Assembly (NCBI GenBank): GCA_963798865.1
Contig: CAWCVZ010000004.1
Location: 1,178,001 to 1,242,000, forward strand
Direction of reading: 5' to 3'
DNA: 64,000 nt
Origin: RBG-16-34-14 sp963798865
GTDB taxonomy: Bacteria > Bacteroidota > Ignavibacteria > Ignavibacteriales > Ignavibacteriaceae
Shown: positions 18,515 through 27,713 of the stretch, piece after piece
Layout: each line of letters opens with the position of its first letter
Numbering within the stretch: the first letter of the stretch is position 1
Notes under the pieces: generated by a model
Databases searched by the model: none
The model's input: the letters and a program-made list of their open reading frames with translations, nothing else
Told to the model about the DNA's origin: nothing
Made by a program: the position numbers and the translations under genes

Positions 18515-19791
18515 TTATTCTGAATAAAAATTAATCATATCCAGAATTGCTTTATAGCAGACAGCACAAAAGTTATTAACTGAAATTGATTTCATTGTAC
18601 AATCCATCTGGGGGCGGTAAACTCCTTTAGCCACGTAACCGCCGCCTTCAAAAGCTCCAACAGAATTTTTATATATATCCATAGATGGAGTTGGAATCGG
18701 TATTGAATCATTAACCATTTCTTTCCATTTGGAATCAAAGTTAACCAGAGTAGTAAGATTAGGTTCGAGAGGTTCAACATCTAACGGATAAAAATCTTCA
18801 TAAGCAACATCAGAGGTATAATACTCATCAGCAAGACCGGCAAAACCATGCCCCAAACTTCATGTACAGTAATATATTCTTCATATTTATTTTGATTAAT
18901 ACAAACTGAATAGTGATTATATATTGCGCCGCCTCCGTATTTATCAGAATTTACAAGAATATATATATGATCGTATGGTACATTTGCAGCAACATCGCAA
19001 ACAGTTTTGTAATCTTCCGTCATTAAATATCTTTCAAGATCGAAGGTATAAAAGTTTGAGTTTACGAGAGTTTTTTTCCAGATATTCATCGCAGGAATAT
19101 CTGTACCTGATTCTTCTGAAGGAGCTTCAACTCCATAAATATTAAATTTACTTTTATTTTCTTTATACGGAGATGAATTAAAAAGATGTCCGGCTAATTC
19201 ATTACAATCTTTTTTAAATAAATCCATCTGGTCTTTAGTGTATCCTTCTGGAATAATTACAATATCAACTTTTACTGCAGGATCTCCATTTTTTAAAACA
19301 TCAAAAGCAGGATATTTATTTCGGTTATCTTTTTTAATAAAATAATTTGCAGGATCGATTTCATATTCAAATTTTTTGACTGGATTATTTTTTTTATCTC
19401 TGCTGTAAAATTCAACTCTAACTATTTTTTTAGGGTACGGCATTACGATAACTTCACTAAAACCTTTTGTAGTTTTTTTTGCCTCCTCAACGGTCTGCCA
19501 TTCACTAAATAAAGTAGAATAAGTTTTTGAAAAAATTAATTGGTTTGATTCTTTGTCAAAAGCTTTAAATATATAATCGCCGTAATTAAAAATGTCAAGG
19601 AGATTTTTTTTAGAACCTCCCCAATACGGCTCCTCAATTAATTCATCAATTGCATATGAATCAGTTTCGTAATTTCCGAAATGGTAGTAATCAATTCTCA
19701 AGGATTTATTCAGGAAGAATTCATCAAAGTTTACCTGAGAATAAGAAATAGAAAACAAAATGATGACGAAAAGAGAAGTATATTTTTTCAT
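18515..19791 (-). pseudogene. M64-family (IgA-peptidase-like) secreted metallopeptidase, frameshifted
   Basis: Two overlapping frames together encode one M64 peptidase. The upstream frame (18781-19791) has a signal peptide (about residues 1-18), an N-terminal M64 domain and the first half of the catalytic domain up to YITVHE. The downstream frame (18515-18856, no ATG) continues with GHGFAGLADEYY and the conserved end. The break lies inside the zinc motif: between the HE codons and the second histidine codon there are 8 bases instead of the 6 required for HExxH, in GTTTGGGG. Removing one T and one G gives HEVGH. A sequencing error in the homopolymers or a real inactivating mutation are both possible. 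The frames are otherwise well preserved. Confidence 0.85.
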
Positions 19792-19880
19792 ATAAATAAT
19801 TTTTGTTTATAAATAAAATGTTCTGACCGTTATTTCTTTGATTAATAAAAGTAATTCTTTTTTTATAACTAATGACATAC

Positions 19881-20465
19881 TTAAACTTTAACTTTCCTTG
19901 ATCCTGGTTTAATAAGCTCAATACCAGCTTTACAAAGCTGACATTCATCCTGAAGATAGGATACTGCATTAAGCTTCATTGCAGCAAACTGAGGATAACC
20001 AAAATTTACTCTTCCATTACTGCGGTCAACAATATATCCAACACCAACTACTTCAGCACCATAATTTTTTACAATATCAATAACTTCAAATACAGATCCT
20101 CCTGTTGTAACCACATCTTCACAGACTAAGACTTTTTCGCCTTTTTCTATGTTGAATCCTCTCCTCAAAGAAAGAATTTTATCTTCTCTCTCCGCAAAGA
20201 TAGATCTTTTGTTCAGCTGTCTTGCAACTTCCTGTCCAACAACAATTCCTCCAATTGCGGGGGCAATAACTGTATCAATTTCCGTTGAGTGATAGTGATC
20301 TGAAATCAACCCACAGATTTTTTCTGCATAGCCGGGATACTGAAGTACTTTTGCACATTGGAAATATACATTACTATGCCTGCCGGAAGTGAGTAAAAAA
20401 TGTCCTTTCAACAGTGCACCTGATTTTTCAAAAATCTCAAGGATCATTTTTTCATTCAAGATCAT
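19881..20465 (-). CDS. pyrE: Orotate phosphoribosyltransferase
   Basis: Pyrimidine biosynthesis enzyme that joins orotate to PRPP to give OMP; 194 residues. The PRPP-binding motif VLVCEDVVTTGGSV (112-125), the KGHFLLTSGRHS segment (20-31) and the PPi-loop IAPAIGGIVVG (67-77) are clear. A C-terminal extension with CQLCKAGIELI, containing a CxxC, is seen in the thermophile/Chlorobi-type PyrE group. An alternative start ATG at 20447, 4 bases after the stop of the TPR gene, is equally possible. It is the last gene of a tightly packed minus-strand operon (pterin dehydratase, TPR protein, pyrE). Confidence 0.93.
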   Translation of the reverse strand: MILNEKMILEIFEKSGALLKGHFLLTSGRHSNVYFQCAKVLQYPGYAEKICGLISDHYHSTEIDTVIAPAIGGIVVGQEVARQLNKRSIFAEREDKILSLRRGFNIEKGEKVLVCEDVVTTGGSVFEVIDIVKNYGAEVVGVGYIVDRSNGRVNFGYPQFAAMKLNAVSYLQDECQLCKAGIELIKPGSRKVKV

Positions 20466-20763
20466 CTAAAAATTCCTCCATTTCATTGGCAGTTTTTAAA
20501 TCATTTAATTTCCTGGCAACTACAATTCCCTTCCTGTAAAAATTTTTTGCTTCTTCAAATTCATTCATTTTTTCTTTCAGCATTGCATATTGCATATAAG
20601 CAGGTACATATTCAGGATCATTTTTTAACAGGAGAGATAAATATTCTTCTGCTTTTTGATAATCATTAGCGGAAATATATTCGAGTGCGATTCCATAACT
20701 AACAAAAGAATCCGACGGATTTTTTTTATGAAGTTCAAGAAGTGAAATCAACCTGTCTATCAT
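20452..20763 (-). CDS. Tetratricopeptide-repeat protein
   Basis: Small soluble protein of 103 residues with helix pairs typical of TPR units (SFVSYGIALEYISANDYQKA at about 19-38, YVPAYMQYAMLKEKMNEFEE at about 52-71). TPR proteins act as protein-protein scaffolds. Its start overlaps the stop of the pterin dehydratase gene (ATGA) and its end overlaps the pyrE start if the upstream pyrE ATG is used. A partner cannot be named. Confidence 0.82.
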   Translation of the reverse strand: MIDRLISLLELHKKNPSDSFVSYGIALEYISANDYQKAEEYLSLLLKNDPEYVPAYMQYAMLKEKMNEFEEAKNFYRKGIVVARKLNDLKTANEMEEFLDDLE

Positions 20764-21044
20764 TTAGCAAGTTTATCAATAATTGCTGCAAGCTTAAAAT
20801 CTTTTTCAGTTACACCGCCTTCACTATGCGTGGAGGTAGTAATCTTAACTTTATTCCATGAATGAAGAAAAATATCGGGATGATGGTTCATTATTTCTGC
20901 TTCTACTCCAACTTTGTTTACAAAACCCAGAGCTTCTTTAAAATCTTTAAATTGATAGTCACTTTGTATCTGGTTGTTATCGAAACTCCAGTTATCAAGG
21001 TTCCTCAATTTATTCATAATATCAATGGAACTTAACAATGCCAT
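20760..21044 (-). CDS. Pterin-4a-carbinolamine dehydratase
   Basis: Small enzyme (about 94 residues) that dehydrates 4a-hydroxytetrahydrobiopterin. The family core is evident: the histidine cluster in EIMNHHPDI followed by a tryptophan (SWNKVKI) and the THSEGGVTEKDF segment. ATG at 21044 is preferred to an in-frame TTG 12 bases upstream because GGAG sits at a suitable distance. No aromatic amino-acid hydroxylase is nearby; in many bacteria the protein is an orphan with an unclear role. First gene of the operon with the TPR protein and pyrE. Confidence 0.9.
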   Translation of the reverse strand: MALLSSIDIMNKLRNLDNWSFDNNQIQSDYQFKDFKEALGFVNKVGVEAEIMNHHPDIFLHSWNKVKITTSTHSEGGVTEKDFKLAAIIDKLAK

Positions 21045-21085
21045 TTTAATCTCCAATTATCTTATGTAACTCATCAAATTTAAAC

Positions 21086-21119
21086 AAAAAAAAGCGTCCC
21101 GAAAAGTGAGACGCTTTTT
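21086..21119 (-). terminator. Intrinsic terminator of clpC
   Basis: Perfect stem AAAAAGCGTC / GACGCTTTTT with an 11-base loop, followed on the minus strand by a run of Ts. It begins 22 bases after the clpC stop codon. Confidence 0.85.
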
Positions 21120-21141
21120 AATTAATTTTGTTCTATTCTAA

Positions 21142-23646
21142 TCAGGAACCTTCATTGGAATCATTCTTCGATTCGCCCGCAATTTCCTCTTCAAGATTAT
21201 CATCAACAAAAATCATTTCTTCAGAAGGAGGAAAATGTTTTGCAAGGATCTTAGAACCTTCTTTAAATGTTCCTCTTAAAATTTCTTCAGCAATCGGATC
21301 TTCAACATATTTCTGAATTGCTCTTCGTAATGGTCTTGCACCATATTTCTGATCAAAACCTTTTTCAACAAGGAAATTTTTTGCAGACATATCAAGAGAA
21401 AAATGCATTTTGTTATCTTTAATATTCTTCATTAGATCTTTCAATTCGATATCAATAATCTTCAGTATATCTTCTTTAGTAAGATTTCTAAATACAATTG
21501 TTTCGTCAACCCTGTTAAGAAATTCAGGATTGAAAAGTTTTCTCATCGCATCTTCAACGGTATTTTTAAGTGCAGAATATTGATCCTCAGCTTTTTCAGA
21601 ACCGAAACCGAATGAGCCGATATTCTTAATGTCTCTTGCGCCTATATTTGATGTCATAATAATAATAGTATTTTTGAAATCAACTTTTCTTCCCAGAGAA
21701 TCTGTTAAAGTTCCATCATCCAGTACCTGCAGCAAAATACTGAAAATATCCGGATGAGCTTTTTCAATTTCATCAAATAAAACAACAGAGTAAGGTTTCC
21801 TGCGGACTTTTTCTGTAAGTTGTCCGCCTTCTTCGTAACCAACGTATCCCGGAGGCGCTCCAACCAATCTTGATAGTGAGAATTTTTCCATATACTCGCT
21901 CATATCAATTCTTATTAAAGCATTCTCGCTGTCAAATAAATATCTTGCAAGAGCTTTGCAAAGTTCTGTTTTTCCAACACCGGTTGGACCTAAGAAAATA
22001 AAACTTCCAATTGGTCTATTCGGATTTTTTAATCCGGCTCTGGTTCTTCTTATAGCTTTAGTAAGTTTGGAAACTGCTTCATCCTGTCCGACAATTTCCT
22101 TTTTAAGAGCTTCTTCCATATTGAGAAGTTTCTCAGATTCGGTTTGAGCAACTCTATTAACAGGAATTCCAGTCATCATTGCTACTACAGTTGCAATGTC
22201 TTCCTCATTCACATCGTGAATAACATCTTTAGTCTTATTTTCCCATTCACGTTTTGCAACTTCAAGTTCAGCCTGGAGATTTCTTTCTTTATCTCTTAAT
22301 CTAGCCGCTTCTTCATAATCCTGTTTTTTAACTACGGATGCTTTTTCGTGACGAACATCCTCAATTTTTCCTTCGAGGCTTAATACATCTTCCGGCACTT
22401 CAAAATTTCCCATGTGAACTCTTGAACCAGCTTCATCAAGAACATCAATTGCCTTATCAGGAAGATGTCTGTCTGTTATATATCTTGAGCTTAAACGTAC
22501 TGCAGATTCAATCGCATCATTGGTGTATTTAACTCTATGATGCTCTTCATATTTAATTTTGATGTTGTTAAGAATCGTGAGTGTTTCATCGTAACTTGGA
22601 GGATCAACCATAACTTTTTGAAATCTTCTGTCAAGTGCTCCATCAGTTTCAATATATTTTCTGTATTCATCAAGAGTAGTAGCGCCAATGCATTGAATAT
22701 CACCTCTAGCCAATGCCGGTTTAAACATATTTGAAGCATCAAGAGAACCGGATGCACCTCCTGCACCAACTATTGTATGAAGTTCATCAATGAAAAGGAT
22801 AACATCTCTGGCTTTTTCAAGCTCATTCATCAGAGCCTTCATTCTTTCTTCGAATTGTCCTCTATACTTCGTTCCGGCAACCAAACCTGCAAGGTCAAGT
22901 GTGACAACTCGCTTATCCTGCAAAGTTCTTGGGACTTTTTTCTGGATTATTCTCAAAGCTAAGCCTTCAGCAATTGCTGTTTTTCCCACGCCTGGCTCTC
23001 CAATAAGAACAGGATTATTCTTCTTCCTTCTACTTAGAATCTGAGCAACCCGTTCAATTTCTTTTTCTCTTCCAACAACAGGATCAAGTTTATCTTCGAT
23101 TGCCAATTTAGTCAGGTCTCTTCCAAAATTATCAAGCACCGGAGTTTTTGTTCTTTCAACTTTTTTATCGGGAGGATGCGGCACAGATCCACCGATATCT
23201 TTAGAACCTTTGCTGGAAAGCATTGCATTTAATTCAGCCCTGGCTCCATCATAAGTAACATTAAACTGATGAAGAATCTGAGTGGCTATATTATCTTCAT
23301 CTCTTAATAAAGAAAGAAGAAGGTGTTCTGTTCCAATCACATCAGCTTTGTAAATTTTAGACTCTATTTGTGTAATCTTTAAAACTTTTTCCGCCTGTTT
23401 GGTTAAAGGAATGTTACCGATTGTAAGTGTCCCGCCTGAGGTTCGCACAGTATCTTCTATTGCTTTTTTTAATTTCATCAAATCACAATCAAGGTTACGA
23501 AGTATCCTGACTGCAACACCCTGACCTTCTCTAATAATTCCTAACAGAAGATGTTCAGTGCCAATATAATCGTGACCCAATCGCAAAGCTTCTTCACGAC
23601 TTAATCTTATCACATCCTGCAATCTATCTGAAAAATTTCCATCCAT
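21142..23646 (-). CDS. clpC: ATP-dependent Clp protease ATP-binding subunit ClpC
   Basis: AAA+ unfoldase of 834 residues that feeds substrates to ClpP. Two Clp_N repeats (about 1-145; DYIGTEHLLLGIIREG and DVIGTEHLLLSLLRDE), first AAA+ module with Walker A GEPGVGKT (216-223), a UVR-type middle motif (YEEAARLRDKERNLQ) that marks ClpC rather than ClpB, second AAA+ module with GPTGVGKTEL and the C-terminal D2-small domain. The C-terminal tail is acidic. No ctsR/mcsAB genes are adjacent, so the Bacillus-type regulation does not apply here. Own terminator at 21086-21119 and a possible promoter near 23898. Confidence 0.97.
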   Translation of the reverse strand: MDGNFSDRLQDVIRLSREEALRLGHDYIGTEHLLLGIIREGQGVAVRILRNLDCDLMKLKKAIEDTVRTSGGTLTIGNIPLTKQAEKVLKITQIESKIYKADVIGTEHLLLSLLRDEDNIATQILHQFNVTYDGARAELNAMLSSKGSKDIGGSVPHPPDKKVERTKTPVLDNFGRDLTKLAIEDKLDPVVGREKEIERVAQILSRRKKNNPVLIGEPGVGKTAIAEGLALRIIQKKVPRTLQDKRVVTLDLAGLVAGTKYRGQFEERMKALMNELEKARDVILFIDELHTIVGAGGASGSLDASNMFKPALARGDIQCIGATTLDEYRKYIETDGALDRRFQKVMVDPPSYDETLTILNNIKIKYEEHHRVKYTNDAIESAVRLSSRYITDRHLPDKAIDVLDEAGSRVHMGNFEVPEDVLSLEGKIEDVRHEKASVVKKQDYEEAARLRDKERNLQAELEVAKREWENKTKDVIHDVNEEDIATVVAMMTGIPVNRVAQTESEKLLNMEEALKKEIVGQDEAVSKLTKAIRRTRAGLKNPNRPIGSFIFLGPTGVGKTELCKALARYLFDSENALIRIDMSEYMEKFSLSRLVGAPPGYVGYEEGGQLTEKVRRKPYSVVLFDEIEKAHPDIFSILLQVLDDGTLTDSLGRKVDFKNTIIIMTSNIGARDIKNIGSFGFGSEKAEDQYSALKNTVEDAMRKLFNPEFLNRVDETIVFRNLTKEDILKIIDIELKDLMKNIKDNKMHFSLDMSAKNFLVEKGFDQKYGARPLRRAIQKYVEDPIAEEILRGTFKEGSKILAKHFPPSEEMIFVDDNLEEEIAGESKNDSNEGS

Positions 23647-24117
23647 CTAATTTTCCTCTCTTCTCTAAGGATTAACATTAATGAACAATTAATAAACGTT
23701 AAGTGATTTAACCAATATATTACTACTTAGTTTTCAAAAAAGAGAACATTCTATGCCCTCCGTCAATAACCATCTTAACAATCTATTATGATATTAGTAA
23801 AAAGCTTTATTAAATCCAATAATCTGTGAACTTCAATAACTTTAATAAATTATCACATGTAAATTAAAGGATTCTCTCACTAAGATAAAAGACAATTATT
23901 ATACCAGATATTGCTCAACCGGTTTCATGAAGAAGTGTTAATAATTTTCATTATATATCCCTTTCAAAAATAATTTGTCAATGCACATTGTACAGAATTA
24001 AGTAAAATTTTGTATTGAAACCGTACAATTATTACTTTGAATCGCAACAACTCATTTGCTAAAAAACCAAATTAGTGGTAAAATTAAAAACACGTTCTAA
24101 ATAATTGGAGTTTAATT
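23647..24117. other. Intergenic region between divergent clpC and floA
   Basis: A 471-base AT-rich stretch with no credible open frame on either strand and no RNA-like structure that I can see. It should hold the two divergent promoters. Near the floA side a TATTGAAACCGT sequence (24013-24024) recurs upstream of the secreted repeat protein (49180-49191), but the flanks differ. Confidence 0.6.
23898..23906 (-). promoter_or_regulatory. Possible extended -10 promoter of clpC
   Basis: On the minus strand TGGTATAAT is a perfect extended -10 element. No good -35 is seen 16-18 bases upstream. It would give a leader of about 240 bases before the clpC ATG. Confidence 0.35.
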
Positions 24118-25110
24118 ATGGAAGCTGTAACAGGGGTATCTCTTATAGTAGTCATTGCAATAATTCTTTTTCTTATCCTTTTTCTTTATTTCGTACCATT
24201 AGGATTATTTATTACTGCATTCTTTTCGGGTGTAAAAGTAAAAATTTTCCGTGACTTAATTGGAATGCGGTTGAGAAAGGTCCCCCCGGTAGTTATTGTG
24301 CGAAGTCTTATCACTGCAACAAAGGCAGGCATTAAGGTAGAACAGGGAAAACTGGAGGCACATTATCTTGCAGGCGGAAATGTTATTAAAGTTATTAATG
24401 CACTTGTATCAGCAGATAAAGCAAACCTGGGCTTAACATTTGAAAGAGCAACCGCAATTGATCTCGCTGGGAGAGATGTACTGGAAGCAGTTAAAATGTC
24501 TGTCATTCCCAAAGTTGTAGAAACACCAATGGTTGCAGCAGTTGCAAAAGATGGAATACAATTAAAAGCAATTGCCCGAATTACTGTTAGAGCCAACATA
24601 GAGCGTTTGGTTGGCGGCGCAGGCGAAGCTACAATTCTTGCACGTGTTGGTGAAGGAATAGTTTCAACAATCGGTTCTAGCGATAGCCATAAACAGGTTC
24701 TTGAAAATCCGGATAGAATTTCTAAAAGTGTTCTTGCAAAGGGTCTTGATTCAGGAACTGCCTTTGAAATTCTTTCTATTGATATTGCTGATGTTGATGT
24801 TGGAGAAAACATAGGTGCAAAACTTCAGACAGACCAGGCCGAAGCCGACCTTAAAATTGCAAGAGCGAAAGCAGAAGAAAGAAGGGCCGCGGCGGTTGCA
24901 GTTGAACAGGAAATGATTGCTGAAGTTGCCAAGCAAAGAGCAAGAGTTGTTGAAGCGGAAGCTGAAGTTCCTAAGGCTATGGCAGAAGCTTTCAGATCCG
25001 GTAACCTTGGAATTTTTGATTATTACAAAATGAAAAATATTCAGTCTGATACTGAAATGAGAGAATCAATAGCAAAACCTGAAAAGAAAAAAGATGAACC
25101 TGGTCGTTAA
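24118..25110 (+). CDS. floA: Flotillin-like protein FloA (SPFH domain)
   Basis: Membrane-associated scaffold of functional microdomains, 330 residues. An N-terminal hydrophobic hairpin (about 8-40) is followed by the SPFH/FloA core (KIFRDLIGMRLRKVPP, about 44-59), then a helical region rich in Ala and Glu (AEADLKIARAKAEERRAAA). Length and order match the YqfA/FloA family. In other bacteria floA is often next to an NfeD gene; here the next gene is an unrelated small membrane protein that overlaps the stop codon (TAATG), suggesting translational coupling. Confidence 0.94.
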   Translation: MEAVTGVSLIVVIAIILFLILFLYFVPLGLFITAFFSGVKVKIFRDLIGMRLRKVPPVVIVRSLITATKAGIKVEQGKLEAHYLAGGNVIKVINALVSADKANLGLTFERATAIDLAGRDVLEAVKMSVIPKVVETPMVAAVAKDGIQLKAIARITVRANIERLVGGAGEATILARVGEGIVSTIGSSDSHKQVLENPDRISKSVLAKGLDSGTAFEILSIDIADVDVGENIGAKLQTDQAEADLKIARAKAEERRAAAVAVEQEMIAEVAKQRARVVEAEAEVPKAMAEAFRSGNLGIFDYYKMKNIQSDTEMRESIAKPEKKKDEPGR

Positions 25111-25673
25111 TGGATGATTTTTTTCAAATATTAATTTACATATTTATTATAGTAAGCTTTCTTAGCTCTATATTGAAGAAGAGGAAAAAACCAGAGAATA
25201 AAATAAGTCATCCGGTTTCTGATCTAACTACTCAGCCGCAACTGGAAACAAAATCTTCTCAGCAAACTGATTACGATATCTTAAAAGAAATTGAGAAGAT
25301 GTTTAAGCCGAATATTCAAACTGAGGAAATAGAAAAGAAAAAAACTTCTGTAATTGAGTCAGAACATTTTAATTCAGATGAATGGCACCAGCCGACTGAA
25401 ACAGAGCATGAACCTACAACTTCAGAACATGCTTTTGAAAACTGGGATCAAAAAAGAAGAAAAGCTGACGACAAAAGAAAAGCAATAAATGAAAAAATAA
25501 TTAAACAAGCTGAAATGTTTGAAAAGCGTCTTTCAGAAAAAGTGGAACCCGAAATTAAAAAAAATATCCGGCAGCAGTTTAAAAACCCGGCATCTTTAAA
25601 AGAATATATTATTTTCTCAGAAATAATTGGAAAGCCAAAAGCATTATCCAGAGGATTCTTCGGACAGGAATGA
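25110..25673 (+). CDS. Hypothetical single-pass membrane protein
   Basis: Unrecognised protein of 187 residues. An N-terminal membrane segment (about 5-22, FQILIYIFIIVSFLSSIL) is followed by a highly charged, low-complexity cytoplasmic part and a helical C-terminal region (KRKAINEKIIKQAEMFEKRL). The C-terminal PKALSRGF end (ILGPPKAL-like) is a motif I associate with small proteins of this group but I cannot name a family. Its start overlaps the floA stop and its stop overlaps the helicase start (ATGA), so all three are translationally coupled. A link to flotillin microdomains is inference from position. Confidence 0.8.
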   Translation: MDDFFQILIYIFIIVSFLSSILKKRKKPENKISHPVSDLTTQPQLETKSSQQTDYDILKEIEKMFKPNIQTEEIEKKKTSVIESEHFNSDEWHQPTETEHEPTTSEHAFENWDQKRRKADDKRKAINEKIIKQAEMFEKRLSEKVEPEIKKNIRQQFKNPASLKEYIIFSEIIGKPKALSRGFFGQE

Positions 25674-27685
25674 TTCAAAAAAAATATAAGCTGAAAAGAA
25701 TTTCAGAAGCGGGCATTCAGACAGGTTTTACAAAACCTATTGTTGATGAAGCCCGTTTTGTTATTAATTATAAGAATGAACTTAATCCCGCACAATATGA
25801 AGCTGCTTCAGCAGTTGAAGGTGCATATTTAATTATTGCAGGGGCAGGAACAGGAAAAACAAGAACGCTTGTTTACAGAGTTGCCCGACTTGTAGAGCTT
25901 GGTTATGATCCTCAATCTATTCTTCTCCTGACATTTACACGAAAAGCAGCAAATGAAATGATGAACCGTGCGGCTATTCTTCTGGATAACAGATGCTCAA
26001 AAATTCTGGGAGGAACATTCCACTCATTTGCCAATTCAGTTTTAAGAAAATACTCTAGGGCTGCTAAGCTTGATGCTTCTTTTACAATTCTTGACCAGGG
26101 GGATACCCAGGATGTAATAAATCTTATACGAACTCAAAGTGGTTTTATTGGGAAAGAAAAAAGATTTCCTAAAAAAGAAACACTGGGAAAAGTTTACAGC
26201 TTAAGTGTAAACACTGGGAAGAAAGTTGAAGAAATTATTGAAGAAGACTACCCTCACTTTATTGATCAGCTCGATAAAATTCTTGACGTACAAAAAATCT
26301 TTACAGAATATAAAAGAAGAAATAATCTTCTTGATTATGATGATCTCCTTGTTCACCTGAGAAATTTTCTTGAAGATTTTAATCCGGGAACAAAATCTCT
26401 TTTAAACTCAATCAAATTTGTTATGGTTGATGAATACCAGGATACAAATAAACTGCAAGCGGATGTTGTAAAAGGATTAACTCACATAAATAAAAATATT
26501 ATGGTTGTAGGGGATGATTCGCAAGCGATTTATTCTTTCAGAGGAGCAAACTTTAAAAATATAATTGAATTCCCAAATCTTTTTAATAATGTTCAGATCA
26601 TTAAGCTTGAAGAAAATTATCGCAGTACACAGGAAATTTTAAACTTTGCTAACCAGATTACTGAAGGCGCTATTGAGAAATATACAAAGCATCTTTATGC
26701 AATAAAACCCGGGGGCGAGCTTCCATTTATTATTGCAGCGTCAACAGAAAATCTTCAATCAAAATTTATAGTAGAAAAAATTCTTGAGCTTAGAGAAGAA
26801 GGTGTTAGTCTCGGTGATATTGCTGTTCTATTCAGATCTTCTTTTTTTTCTTTTGATCTTGAAATCGAACTTACCAAAGCAAACATTCCTTTTCAGAAAT
26901 TTGGCGGGATGAAGTTTGTTGAATCATCTCATATAAAAGATGTACTGGCATTTTTAAGAATTGCTTCTAATCCTAAGGATGTAGTAAGCTGGTACAGAGT
27001 TTTACTTTTGCACGAAGGTGTGGGCCCAAAAACTGCACAAAAAATTCTTGATGAGCTGGCGACTGCAAGATTAACTATAAAAGCAAATCCAGAGCATATT
27101 ACCAATTTCAATTATAATGACAGGATCGTAAAATTATTTCAGTTACTATATACTCTTCATACGAAAAATGATTTGCCCTCTGAAAAGCTGGAGCTCGTTC
27201 TTGAATATTACTACCCGATCTTTAAAACTAATTATGATGATTTTAACAAACGGAAAAAAGATCTTGAAATATTCCAGAATATAGCTGAGAATTACAGGTC
27301 GCTTGATTCACTTCTTGCAGATATGGCAATTGAGCCGATAATAGACAGCGTAATTGATGTTGAGGCTACTGATCGCGAAGACGAATATTTAACTCTTTCA
27401 ACAATACATTCAGCAAAGGGCCTGGAATGGCATTCTGTTTTTATAATTCACGCAGTGGAAGGTTATTTCCCTTCGAGCAGATCATACGACAATATTGAAA
27501 CGCTTGAAGAAGAAAGAAGATTAATGTATGTAGCATCAACAAGAGCAAAACAAAATTTATTTGTAACATACCCAATGAATTTATATGACAGAGAAGCCGG
27601 AATTACTCTCTCAAAACCTTCAAGATTTATTTCAGAAATGAACCCTCAGCTTGCAGAGGGATGGCTTATTGATGAAGACTCCTAA
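25670..27685 (+). CDS. UvrD/Rep/PcrA-family DNA helicase
   Basis: Superfamily 1A 3'-5' helicase of 671 residues. Motif I GAGTGKT (58-64), motif Ia LLLTFTRKAANEM, motif II DEYQDTN (about 254-260), motif III GDDSQAIYSFRGA, motif IV region, motif V TIHSAKGLEWHSVF and motif VI EERRLMYVASTRAK are all present. It is somewhat shorter than UvrD and has LEWHS where most have LEW/F plus D/P residues. It probably works in repair or replication restart; I cannot tell which of UvrD, Rep or PcrA it replaces. The ATG overlaps the preceding gene by 4 bases. Confidence 0.93.
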   Translation: MIQKKYKLKRISEAGIQTGFTKPIVDEARFVINYKNELNPAQYEAASAVEGAYLIIAGAGTGKTRTLVYRVARLVELGYDPQSILLLTFTRKAANEMMNRAAILLDNRCSKILGGTFHSFANSVLRKYSRAAKLDASFTILDQGDTQDVINLIRTQSGFIGKEKRFPKKETLGKVYSLSVNTGKKVEEIIEEDYPHFIDQLDKILDVQKIFTEYKRRNNLLDYDDLLVHLRNFLEDFNPGTKSLLNSIKFVMVDEYQDTNKLQADVVKGLTHINKNIMVVGDDSQAIYSFRGANFKNIIEFPNLFNNVQIIKLEENYRSTQEILNFANQITEGAIEKYTKHLYAIKPGGELPFIIAASTENLQSKFIVEKILELREEGVSLGDIAVLFRSSFFSFDLEIELTKANIPFQKFGGMKFVESSHIKDVLAFLRIASNPKDVVSWYRVLLLHEGVGPKTAQKILDELATARLTIKANPEHITNFNYNDRIVKLFQLLYTLHTKNDLPSEKLELVLEYYYPIFKTNYDDFNKRKKDLEIFQNIAENYRSLDSLLADMAIEPIIDSVIDVEATDREDEYLTLSTIHSAKGLEWHSVFIIHAVEGYFPSSRSYDNIETLEEERRLMYVASTRAKQNLFVTYPMNLYDREAGITLSKPSRFISEMNPQLAEGWLIDEDS

Positions 27686-27713
27686 GTTCAAGAGCAAGCT
27701 CAAAACTTGAATT

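Noticed and set aside
18846..18868. Programmed -1 ribosomal frameshift at TTTGGGG in the M64 gene
   Set aside because: The heptamer is not in the register required (XXY YYZ codons do not coincide with the incoming frame) and the product would have HExxxH instead of HExxH.
24363..24812. 149-codon minus-strand frame
   Set aside because: Antisense shadow of the conserved floA coding sequence.
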